Positions 46,601 to 59,300 of a stretch of 64,000 bases of DNA are shown here, in pieces. The DNA lies in the NCBI GenBank assembly GCA_963662155.1, contig OY759261.1, forward strand, positions 34,603,022 through 34,667,021. Direction: 5' to 3'. The notes beneath the pieces were generated by a model, which was not told the origin of the DNA, made no database searches, and saw only the letters and a list, made by a program, of their open reading frames with translations. This stretch comes from Lamellibrachia columna (Eukaryota; Annelida; Polychaeta; Sabellida; Siboglinidae). The position numbers and the translations under genes are program-made. Numbering within the stretch: position 1 is the stretch's first letter; every line of letters starts with the position of its first letter.

Positions 46601-47336
46601 TGATGCCCGGGGGGCGGGGCACTCTGGACATTGGCAGCACACCACCCTTGATAACTTATCTGACTGATTTCCCGCCAGAATACGTGTTGGACGTCTGTGA
46701 AATTTCCATTTTAAGCAAGATTAAATTACACAAGGTTCCCGTCAAACGAAATCAGTTGTTCTTGTAAATGTGTTTCCTTGATAAGTGTGAATCGATACAA
46801 CAAATACTCATTGCGTGCATTGACGTCGATGGACACACAGGATATACCCATCAAACGTGGAATTTATCTCGATGATAGCATATTGGCAATTTATTAAGTG
46901 GCCTCCAAATGAACTGATGAAATGGTTGCCTCTAGTGAGGGAGTGTGGCAGGTGAGAGGCTGGTCCTAAGCAAAGGTGGGAGGTTGGCCGCCCATAACAG
47001 GTGGGAGGTGGGAGGTTGAGACCCTTGCTACACCCCCAAGTGTTAATGTCGTGGCACCGTTCCGTTACACATAGTACATTCCCGTGGTCGTTTGTTTTCA
47101 GCTCGATTACATCAACTGAGCAGGAATGTCCATATGTAGACGATCACCGCCGTCCGCCTAGTTACGCAATGACGACGGATATCGGTAATGCGGAAAACGA
47201 TCGCCTAACATTACCAGATTGTGTGCCGACCGTTCCACAGGAAGCGCCACTTGCGCATGCTGTTCCCCAGGAGGCGCCACCGTCGTACGCCGATGTTTGC
47301 GAAAGCCAAGAATGGGTTTTGTCTGAGAACGGGTGA
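43690..47336 (+). CDS. LDLa / transmembrane / PPSY-tail gene, right-arm copy with truncated LDLa exon
   Basis: LDLa exon remnant 43690-43819 starts at GALSC, so the first two cysteines and the original acceptor are missing. Its donor AAAAG/GTATAT is phase 1. The transmembrane exon 45123-45264 is the same as in the left arm over its whole length. A candidate cytoplasmic exon starts at 45830 after CAACTAG (RRVLAQTSKNVPPK, phase 2, stop at 45979 if not spliced). The tail exon 47102-47336 follows TTTGTTTTCAG, phase 2, with PPSY at 47154-47165 and 47277-47288 and a C-terminus that differs from the left copy (QEWVLSENG). Without an LDLa acceptor this copy may depend on the copy upstream: exons 41851 and 42664 followed by 47102 would also be phase-compatible. 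Probably a partial gene. Confidence 0.6.
44423..44963. repeat. 50-bp minisatellite in the intron (right arm)
   Basis: Reverse complement of 30110-30650 with equal copy number: mirror positions on both sides sum to 75,073. Unit ACTACAGCAATAAAGACTAA-GACATGAAGTACAACATTGC-TACTAAATAT. Confidence 0.95.
45005..45103. repeat. Long hairpin next to the transmembrane exon (right arm)
   Basis: Mirror of 29970-30068. Inner stem of 25 bp with a bulged T, symmetric about CTCAACGTTGAG. The outer stem pairs TTCTCTTCTAAC with GTTTGAAGAAAC with a few mismatches. The acceptor of the membrane exon is at 45122. Confidence 0.85.
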
Positions 47337-47378
47337 TAATGGTATCAACATATTAGTGGATATATCAGTCATTGAATG

Positions 47379-50300
47379 CGACTCTTGGGACGCATCCTCT
47401 TGAACCAGGGGCAACTCTTGGGACGCATCCTCTTGAACCAGGGGCAACTCTTGGGACGCATCCTCTTGAATTAGTGGCGACTCTTGGGACACATCCTCTT
47501 GAACCAGTGACAACTCTTCGGACGCATCCTCTTTAACCAGTGGCGACTCTTGGGACACATCCTCTTGAACCAGTGGCGACTCTTAGGACACATCCTCTTG
47601 AACCAGGGGCAACTCTTGGGACACATCCTTTCGAACCAGTGGAGACTCTTGGGACACATCCTCTTGAACCAGGGGCAACTCTTGGGACGCATCCTCTTGA
47701 ACAAGTGGCGACTCTTGGGACACATCCTCTTGAACCAGTGGCAACTCTTGGGACACATCCTCTTGAACCAGGGGCAACTCTTGGGACGCATCCTCTTGAA
47801 CCAGTGTCGACTCTTGGGACACGTCCTCTTGAACCAGTGGCGACTATTGGGACACATCCTCTTGAACCAGTGGCGACTCTTGGAACACATCCTCTTGAAC
47901 CAGTGGCGACTCTTGGGACGCATCCTCTTGAACCAGTGGCGACTCTTGGAACACATCTTCTTGAACCAGTGGCGACTCTTGGGACACATCCTCTTGAACC
48001 AGGGGCAACCATTGGGACACATCCTCTTGAACCAGTGGCAACTCTTGGGACGCATCCTCTTGAACAAGAGGCGACTCTTGTGACACATCCTCTTGAACCA
48101 GGGGCAACTCTTGGGACGCATCCTCTTGAGCCAGTGGCGACTCTTGGGACACATCCTCTTGAACCAGTGGCGACTCTTGGGACACATCCTCTTGAACCAG
48201 TGGCGACTCTTGGGACACGTCCTCTTGAACCAGTGGCGACTATTGGGACACATCCTCTTGAACCAGTGCCGACTCTTGGAACACATCCTCTTGAACCAGT
48301 GGCGACTCTTGGGACACATCCTCTTAAACCAGGGGCAACTCTTGGGACGCATCCTCTTGAACCAGTGTCGACTATTGGGACACGTCCTCTTGAACCAGTA
48401 GCAACTCTTGGGACACATCCTTTCGAACCAGTGGAGACTCTTGGGACACATCCTCTTGAACCAGGGGCAACTCTTGGGACGCATCCTCTTGAACAAGTGG
48501 CGACTCTTGGGACACATCCTCTTGAACCAGTTGCAACTCTTGGGACACGTCCTCTTGGACCAGTGGCGACTATTGGGACACATCCTCTTGAACCAGTGGC
48601 GACTCTTGGAACACATCCTCTTGAACCAGTGGCGACTTTTGGAACACATCTTCTTGAACCAGTGGCGACTCTTGGGACACATCCTCTTGAACCAGTGGCG
48701 ACTCTTGGGACGCATCCTCTTGAACCAGTGGCGACTCTTGGAACACATATTCTTGAGCCAGTGGCGACTCTTGGGACACATCCTCTTGAACCAGTGGCGA
48801 CTCTTGGGACACATCCTCTTGAACCAGTGGCGACTCTTGGGACACATCCTCTTGAACCAGTGGCGACTCTTGGGACGCATCCTCTTGAACCAGTGGCGAC
48901 TATTGGGACACATCATCTTGAACCAGTGGCGACTCTTGGGACACATCCTCTTGAACCAGTGGCAACTCTTGGGAAGCATCCTCTTGAACCAGTGGCAACT
49001 CTTGGGACACATCCTCTTAAACCAGGGGCAACTCTTGGGAAGCATCCTCTTGAACCAGTGTCGACTCTGGGGACACGTCCTCTTGAACCAGTGGCGACTA
49101 TTGGGACACATCCTCTTGAACCAGTGGCGACTCTTGGAACACATCCTCTTGAACCAGTGGCGACTCTTGGGACACATCCTCTTAAACCAGGGGCAACTCT
49201 TGGGACGCATCCTCTTGAACCAGTGTCGACTCTTGGGACACGTCCTCTTGAACCAGTGGCAACTCTTGGGACACATCCTTTCGAACCAGTGGAGACTCTT
49301 GGGACACATCCTCTTGAACCAGGGGCAACTCTTGGGACGCATCCTCTTGAACAAGTGGCGACTCTTGGGACACATCCTCTTGAACCAGTTGCAACTCTTG
49401 GGACACGTCCTCTTGGACCAGTGGCGACTATTGGGACACATCCTCTTGAACCAGTGGCGACTCTTGGAACACATCCTCTTGAACCAGTGGCGACTTTTGG
49501 AACACATCTTCTTGAACCAGTGGCGACTCTTGGGACACATCCTCTTGAACCAGTGGCGACTCTTGGGACGCATCCTCTTGAACCAGTGGCGACTCTTGGA
49601 ACACATATTCTTGAGCCAGTGGCGACTCTTGGGACACATCCTTTTGAACCAGTGGCGACTCTTGGGACACATCCTCTTGAACCAGTGGCGACTCTTGGGA
49701 CACATCCTCTTGAACCAGTGGCGACTCTTGGGACGCATCCTCTTGAACCAGTGGCGACTATTGGGACACATCATCTTGAACCAGTGGCGACTCTTGGGAC
49801 ACATCCTCTTGATCCTGGGGTAACCATTGGGACACATCCTCTTGAACCAGTGGCGACTCTTGGGACGCATCCTCTTGAACCAGTGGCGACTCTTGGAACA
49901 CATATTCTTGAGCCAGTGGCGACTCTTGGGACACATCCTCTTGAACCAGTGGCGACTCTTGGGACACATCCTCTTGAACCAGTGGCGACTCTTGGGACAC
50001 ATCCTCTTGAACCAGTGGCGACTCTTGGGACGCATCCTCTTGAACCAGTGGCGACTATTGGGACACATCATCTTGAACCAGTGGCGACTCTTGGGACACA
50101 TCCTCTTGATCCTGGGGCAACCATTGGGACACATCCTCTTGAACCAGTGGCAACTCTTGGGACGCATCCTCTTGAACCAGTGGCAACTCTTGGGACACAT
50201 CCTCTTAAACCAGGGGCAACTCTTGGGAAGCATCCTCTTGAACCAGTGTCGACTCTGGGGACACGTCCTCTTGAACCAGTGGCGACTATTGGGACACATC

Positions 50301-53300
50301 CTCTTGAACCAGTGGCGACTCTTGGAACACATCCTCTTGAACCAGTGGCGACTCTTGGGACACATCCTCTTAAACCAGGGGCAACTCTTGGGACGCATCC
50401 TCTTGAACCAGTGTCGACTCTTGGGACACGTCCTCTTGAACCAGTGGCAACTCTTGGGACACATCCTTTCGAACAAGTGGAGACTCTTGGGACACATCCT
50501 CTTGAACCAGGGGCAATTCTTGGGACGCATCCTCTTGAACAAGTGGCGACTCTTGGGACACATCCTCTTGAACCAGTGGCGACTCTTGGGACACATCATC
50601 TTGAACCAGTGGCGACTCTTGGGACACATCCTCTTGATCCAGGGGCAACCATTGGGACACATCCTCTTGAACCAGTGGCAACTCTTGGGACGCATCCTCT
50701 TGAACCAGTGGCGACTCTTGGGACACATCCTCTTAAACCAGGGGCAACTCTTGGGACCCATCCTCTTGAACCAGGGGCTACTCTTGGGAAGCATCCTCTT
50801 GAACCAGTGTCGACTCTGGGGACACGTCCTCTTGAACCAGTGGCGACTATTGGGACACATCCTCTTGAACCAGTGGCGACTCTTGGAACACATCCTCTTG
50901 AACCAGTGGCGACTCTTGGGACACATCCTCTTAAACCAGGGGCAACTCTTGGGACGCATCCTCTTGAACCAGTGTCGACTCTTGGGACACGTCCTCTTGA
51001 ACCAGTGGCAACTCTTGGGACACATCCTTTCGAACCAGTGGAGACTCTTGGGACACATCCTCTTGAACCAGGGGCAACTCTTGGGACGCATCCTCTTGAA
51101 CAAGTGGCGACTCTTGGGACACATCCTCTTGAACCAGTGGCAACTCTTGGGACACATCCTCTTGAACCAGGGGCAACTCTTGTGACGCATCCTCTTGAAC
51201 CAGAGGCGACTCTTGTGACACATCCTCTTGAACCAGTGGCGACTCTTAGGACACATCCTCTTGAACCAGGGGCAACTCTTGGGACACATCATCTTGAACC
51301 AGTGGCGACCCTTGGGACACATCCTCTTGAACCAGTGGCGACTCTTGGGACGCATCCTCTTGAACCAGTGGCGACTATTGGGACACATCATCTTGAACCA
51401 GTGGCGACTCTTGGGACACATCCTCTTGAACCAGTGGCAACTCTTGGGAAGCATCCTCTTGAACCAGTGGCAACTCTTGGGACACATCCTCTTAAACCAG
51501 GGGCAACTCTTGGGAAGCATCCTCTTGAACCAGTGTCGACTCTGGGGACACGTCCTCTTGAACCAGTGGCGACTATTGGGACACATCCTCTTGAACCAGT
51601 GGCGACTCTTGGAACACATCCTCTTGAACCAGTGGCGACTCTTGGGACACATCCTCTTAAACCAGGGGCAACTCTTGGGACGCATCCTCTTGAACCAGTG
51701 TCGACTCTTGGGACACGTCCTCTTGAACCAGTGGCAACTCTTGGGACACATCCTTTCGAACCAGTGGAGACTCTTGGGACACATCCTCTTGAACCAGGGG
51801 CAACTCTTGGGACGCATCCTCTTGAACAAGTGGCGACTCTTGGGACACATCCTCTTGAACCAGTTGCAACTCTTGGGACACGTCCTCTTGGACCAGTGGC
51901 GACTATTGGGACACATCCTCTTGAACCAGTGGCGACTCTTGGAACACATCCTATTGAACCAGTGGCGACTTTTGGAACACATCTTCTTGAACCAGTGGCG
52001 ACTCTTGGGACACATCCTCTTGAACCAGTGGCGACTCTTGGGACGCATCCTCTTGAACCAGTGGCGACTCTTGGAACACATATTCTTGAGCCAGTGGCGA
52101 CTCTTGGGACACATCCTTTTGAACCAGTGGCGACTCTTGGGACACATCCTCTTGAACCAGTGGCGACTCTTGGGACACATCCTCTTGAACCAGTGGCGAC
52201 TCTTGGGACGCATCCTCTTGAACCAGTGGCGACTATTGGGACACATCATCTTGAACCAGTGGCGACTCTTGGGACACATCCTCTTGATCCTGGGGTAACC
52301 ATTGGGACACATCCTCTTGAACCAGTGGCGACTCTTGGGACGCATCCTCTTGAACCAGTGGCGACTCTTGGAACACATATTCTTGAGCCAGTGGCGACTC
52401 TTGGGACACATCCTCTTGAACCAGTGGCGACTCTTGGGACACATCCTCTTGAACCAGTGGCGACTCTTGGGACACATCCTCTTGAACCAGTGGCGACTCT
52501 TGGGACGCATCCTCTTGAACCAGTGGCGACTATTGGGACACATCATCTTGAACCAGTGGCGACTCTTGGGACACATCCTCTTGATCCTGGGGCAACCATT
52601 GGGACACATCCTCTTGAACCAGTGGCAACTCTTGGGACGCATCCTCTTGAACCAGTGGCAACTCTTGGGACACATCCTCTTAAACCAGGGGCAACTCTTG
52701 GGAAGCATCCTCTTGAACCAGTGTCGACTCTGGGGACACGTCCTCTTGAACCAGTGGCGACTATTGGGACACATCCTCTTGAACCAGTGGCGACTCTTGG
52801 AACACATCCTCTTGAACCAGTGGCGACTCTTGGGACACATCCTCTTAAACCAGGGGCAACTCTTGGGACGCATCCTCTTGAACCAGTGTCGACTCTTGGG
52901 ACACGTCCTCTTGAACCAGTGGCAACTCTTGGGACACATCCTTTCGAACCAGTGGAGACTCTTGGGACACATCCTCTTGAACCAGGGGCAACTCTTGGGA
53001 CGCATCCTCTTGAACAAGTGGCGACTCTTGGGACACATCCTCTTGAACCAGTGGCGACTCTTGGGACACATCATCTTGAACCAGTGGCGACTCTTGGGAC
53101 ACATCCTCTTGATCCAGGGGCAACCATTGGGACACATCCTCTTGAACCAGTGGCAACTCTTGGGACGCATCCTCTTGAACCAGTGGCGACTCTTGGGACA
53201 CATCCTCTTAAACCAGGGGCAACTCTTGGGACCCATCCTCTTGAACCAGGGGCTACTCTTGGGAAGCATCCTCTTGAACCAGTGTCGACTCTGGGGACAC

Positions 53301-56300
53301 GTCCTCTTGAACCAGTGGCGACTATTGGGACACATCCTCTTGAACCAGTGGCGACTCTTGGAACACATCCTCTTGAACCAGTGGCGACTCTTGGGACACA
53401 TCCTCTTAAACCAGGGGCAACTCTTGGGACGCATCCTCTTGAACCAGTGTCGACTCTTGGGACACGTCCTCTTGAACCAGTGGCAACTCTTGGGACACAT
53501 CCTTTCGAACCAGTGGAGACTCTTGGGACACATCCTCTTGAACCAGGGGCAACTCTTGGGACGCATCCTCTTGAACAAGTGGCGACTCTTGGGACACATC
53601 CTCTTGAACCAGTGGCAACTCTTGGGACACATCCTCTTGAACCAGGGGCAACTCTTGTGACGCATCCTCTTGAACCAGAGGCGACTCTTGTGACACATCC
53701 TCTTGAACCAGTGGCGACTCTTAGGACACATCCTCTTGAACCAGGGGCAACTCTTGGGACACATCATCTTGAACCAGTGGCGACCCTTGGGACACATCCT
53801 CTTGATCCAGGGGCAACCATTGGGACACATCCTCTTGAACCAGTGGCAACTCTTGGGACGCATCCTCTTGAACCAGTGGCGACTCTTGGGACACATCCTC
53901 TTAAACCAGGGGCAACTCTTGGGACCCATCCTCTTGAACCAGGGGCAACTCTTGGGAAGCATCCTCTTGAACCAGTGTCGACTCTGGGGACACGTCCTCT
54001 TGAACCAGTGGCGACTATTGGGACACATCCTCTTGAACCAGTGGCGACTCTTGGAACACATCCTCTTGAACCAGTGGCGACTCTTGGGACACATCCTCTT
54101 ATACCAGGGGCAACTCTTGGGACGCATCCTCTTGAACCAGTGTCGACTCTTCGGACACTTCCTCTTGAACCAGTGGCAACTCTTGGGACACATCCTTTCG
54201 AACCAGTGGAGACTCTTGGGACACATCCTCTTGAACCAGGGGCAACTCTTGGGACGCATCCTCTTGAACAAGTGGCGACTCTTGGGACACATCCTCTTGA
54301 ACCAGTGGCAACTCTTGGGACACATCCTCTTGAACCAGGGGCAACTCTTGGGACGCATCCTCTTGAACCAATGTCGACTCTTGGGACACGTCCTCTTGAA
54401 CCAGTGGCGACTATTGGGACACATCCTCTTGAACCAGTGGCGACTCTTGGAACACATCCTCTTGAACCAGTGGCGACTCTTGGGACGCATCCTCTTGAAC
54501 CAGTGGCGACTCTTGGAACACATCTTCTAGAACCAGTGGCGACTCTTGGGACACATCCTCTTGAACCAGGGGCAACCATTGGGACACATCCTCTTGAACC
54601 AGTGGCAACTCTTGGGACGCATCCTCTTGAACCAGAGGCGACTCTTGTGACACATCCTCTTGAACCAGGGGCAACTCTTAGGACACATCCTCTTGAACCA
54701 GGGGCAACTCTTGGGACACGTCCTATTGAACCAGTGGCGACTATTGGGACACATCCTCTTGAACCAGTGGCGACTCTTGGAACACATCCTCTTGAACCAG
54801 TGGCGACTCTTGGGACGCATCCTCTTGAACCAGTGGCGACTATTGGGACACATCCTCTTGAACCAGTGGCGACTCTTGGGACACATCCTCTTGAACCAGG
54901 GACAACCATTGGGACACATCCTCTTGAACCAGTGGCAACTCTTGGGACGCATCCTCTTGAACAAGAGGCGACTCTTGTGACACATCCTCTTGAACCAGTG
55001 GCGACTCTTAGGACACATCCTCTTGAACCAGGGGCAACTCTTGGGACACATCCTCTTGAACCAGTGGCGACTCTTGGGACACATCCTCTTGAACCAGTGG
55101 CGACTCTTGGGACACATCCTCTTAAACCAGGGGCAACTCTTGGGACCCATCCTCTTGAACCAGGGGCAACTTTTGGGAAGCATCCTCTTGAACCAGAGTC
55201 GACTCTTGGGACACGTCCTCTTGAACCAGTGGCGACTATTGGGACACATCCTCTTGAACCAGCGGCGACTCTTGGAACACATCCTCTTGAACCAGTGGCG
55301 ACTCTTGGGACACATCCTCTTAAACCAAGGGCAACTCTTGGGACGCATCCTCTTGAACCAGTGTCGACTCTTGGGACACGTCCTCTTGAACCAGTGGCGA
55401 CTATTGGGACACATCCTCTTGAACCAGTTGCGACTTTTGGAACACATCCTCTTGAACCAGTGGCGACTCTTGGGACGCATCCTCTTGAACCAGTGGCGAC
55501 TCTTGGGACACATCATCTTGAACCAGTGGCGGCTCTTGGGACACATCCTCTTGATCCAGGGGCAACCATTGGGACACATCCTCTTGAACCAGTGGCAACT
55601 CTTGGGACGCATCCTCTTGAACCAGAGGCGACTCTTGTGACACATCCTCTTGAACCAGTGGCGACTCTTAGGACACATCCTCTTGAACCAGGGGCAACTC
55701 TTGGGACACGTCCTATTGAACCAGTGGCGACTATTGGGACACATCCTCTTGAACCAGTGGCGACTCTTGGAACACATCCTCTTGAACCAGTGGCGACTCT
55801 TGGGACGCATCCTCTTGAACCAGTGGCGACTCTTGGGACACATCCTCTTGAACCAGTGGCGACTCTTGGGACACATCCTCTTGAACCAGTGGCAACTCTT
55901 GGGACGCATCCTCTTGAACCAGAGGCGACTCTTGTGACACATCCTCTTGAACCAGGGGCAACTCTTAGGACACATCCTCTTGAACCAGGGGCAACTCTTG
56001 GGACACGTCCTATTGAACCAGTGGCGACTATTGGGACACATCCTCTTGAACCAGTGGCGACTCTTGGAACACATCCTCTTGAACCAGTGGCGACTCTTGG
56101 AACACATCCTCTTGAACCAGTGGCGACTCTTGGGACACATCCTCTTATACCAGGGGCAACTCTTGGGACGCATCCTCTTGAACCAGTGTCGACTCTTCGG
56201 ACACTTCCTCTTGAACCAGTGGCAACTCTTGGGACACATCCTTTCGAACCAGTGGAGACTCTTGGGACACATCCTCTTGAACCAGGGGCAACTCTTGGGA

Positions 56301-59300
56301 CGCATCCTCTTGAACAAGTGGCGACTCTTGGGACACATCCTCTTGAACCAGTGGCAACTCTTGGGACACATCCTCTTGAACCAGGGGCAACTCTTGTGAC
56401 GCATCCTCTTGAACCAGAGGCGACTCTTGTGACACATCCTCTTGAACCAGTGGCGACTCTTAGGACACATCCTCTTGAACCAGGGGCAACTCTTGGGACA
56501 CATCATCTTGAACCAGTGGCGACCCTTGGGACACATCCTCTTGATCCAGGGGCAACCATTGGGACACATCCTCTTGAACCAGTGGCAACTCTTGGGACGC
56601 ATCCTCTTGAACCAGTGGCGACTCTTGGGACACATCCTCTTAAACCAGGGGCAACTCTTGGGACCCATCCTCTTGAACCAGGGGCAACTCTTGGGAAGCA
56701 TCCTCTTGAACCAGTGTCGACTCTGGGGACACGTCCTCTTGAACCAGTGGCGACTATTGGGACACATCCTCTTGAACCAGTGGCGACTCTTGGAACACAT
56801 CCTCTTGAACCAGTGGCGACTCTTGGGACACATCCTCTTATACCAGGGGCAACTCTTGGGACGCATCCTCTTGAACCAGTGTCGACTCTTCGGACACTTC
56901 CTCTTGAACCAGTGGCAACTCTTGGGACACATCCTTTCGAACCAGTGGAGACTCTTGGGACACATCCTCTTGAACCAGGGGCAACTCTTGGGACGCATCC
57001 TCTTGAACAAGTGGCGACTCTTGGGACACATCCTCTTGAACCAGTGGCAACTCTTGGGACACATCCTCTTGAACCAGGGGCAACTCTTGGGACGCATCCT
57101 CTTGAACCAATGTCGACTCTTGGGACACGTCCTCTTGAACCAGTGGCGACTATTGGGACACATCCTCTTGAACCAGTGGCGACTCTTGGAACACATCCTC
57201 TTGAACCAGTGGCGACTCTTGGGACGCATCCTCTTGAACCAGTGGCGACTCTTGGAACACATCTTCTAGAACCAGTGGCGACTCTTGGGACACATCCTCT
57301 TGAACCAGGGGCAACCATTGGGACACATCCTCTTGAACCAGTGGCAACTCTTGGGACGCATCCTCTTGAACCAGAGGCGACTCTTGTGACACATCCTCTT
57401 GAACCAGGGGCAACTCTTAGGACACATCCTCTTGAACCAGGGGCAACTCTTGGGACACGTCCTATTGAACCAGTGGCGACTATTGGGACACATCCTCTTG
57501 AACCAGTGGCGACTCTTGGAACACATCCTCTTGAACCAGTGGCGACTCTTGGGACGCATCCTCTTGAACCAGTGGCGACTATTGGGACACATCCTCTTGA
57601 ACCAGTGGCGACTCTTGGGACACATCCTCTTGAACCAGGGACAACCATTGGGACACATCCTCTTGAACCAGTGGCAACTCTTGGGACGCATCCTCTTGAA
57701 CAAGAGGCGACTCTTGTGACACATCCTCTTGAACCAGTGGCGACTCTTAGGACACATCCTCTTGAACCAGGGGCAACTCTTGGGACACATCCTCTTGAAC
57801 CAGTGGCGACTCTTGGGACACATCCTCTTGAACCAGTGGCGACTCTTGGGACACATCCTCTTAAACCAGGGGCAACTCTTGGGACCCATCCTCTTGAACC
57901 AGGGGCAACTTTTGGGAAGCATCCTCTTGAACCAGAGTCGACTCTTGGGACACGTCCTCTTGAACCAGTGGCGACTATTGGGACACATCCTCTTGAACCA
58001 GCGGCGACTCTTGGAACACATCCTCTTGAACCAGTGGCGACTCTTGGGACACATCCTCTTAAACCAAGGGCAACTCTTGGGACGCATCCTCTTGAACCAG
58101 TGTCGACTCTTGGGACACGTCCTCTTGAACCAGTGGCGACTATTGGGACACATCCTCTTGAACCAGTTGCGACTTTTGGAACACATCCTCTTGAACCAGT
58201 GGCGACTCTTGGGACGCATCCTCTTGAACAAGTGGCGACTCTTGGGACACATCCTCTTGAACCAGTGGCAACTCTTGGGACACATCCTCTTGAACCAGGG
58301 GCAACTCTTGTGACGCATCCTCTTGAACCAGAGGCGACTCTTGTGACACATCCTCTTGAACCAGTGGCGACTCTTAGGACACATCCTCTTGAACCAGGGG
58401 CAACTCTTGGGACACATCATCTTGAACCAGTGGCGACCCTTGGGACACATCCTCTTGATCCAGGGGCAACCATTGGGACACATCCTCTTGAACCAGTGGC
58501 AACTCTTGGGACGCATCCTCTTGAACCAGTGGCGACTCTTGGGACACATCCTCTTAAACCAGGGGCAACTCTTGGGACCCATCCTCTTGAACCAGGGGCA
58601 ACTCTTGGGAAGCATCCTCTTGAACCAGTGTCGACTCTGGGGACACGTCCTCTTGAACCAGTGGCGACTATTGGGACACATCCTCTTGAACCAGTGGCGA
58701 CTCTTGGAACACATCCTCTTGAACCAGTGGCGACTCTTGGGACACATCCTCTTATACCAGGGGCAACTCTTGGGACGCATCCTCTTGAACCAGTGTCGAC
58801 TCTTCGGACACTTCCTCTTGAACCAGTGGCAACTCTTGGGACACATCCTTTCGAACCAGTGGAGACTCTTGGGACACATCCTCTTGAACCAGGGGCAACT
58901 CTTGGGACGCATCCTCTTGAACAAGTGGCGACTCTTGGGACACATCCTCTTGAACCAGTGGCAACTCTTGGGACACATCCTCTTGAACCAGGGGCAACTC
59001 TTGGGACGCATCCTCTTGAACCAATGTCGACTCTTGGGACACGTCCTCTTGAACCAGTGGCGACTATTGGGACACATCCTCTTGAACCAGTGGCGACTCT
59101 TGGAACACATCCTCTTGAACCAGTGGCGACTCTTGGGACGCATCCTCTTGAACCAGTGGCGACTCTTGGAACACATCTTCTAGAACCAGTGGCGACTCTT
59201 GGGACACATCCTCTTGAACCAGGGGCAACCATTGGGACACATCCTCTTGAACCAGTGGCAACTCTTGGGACGCATCCTCTTGAACCAGAGGCGACTCTTG

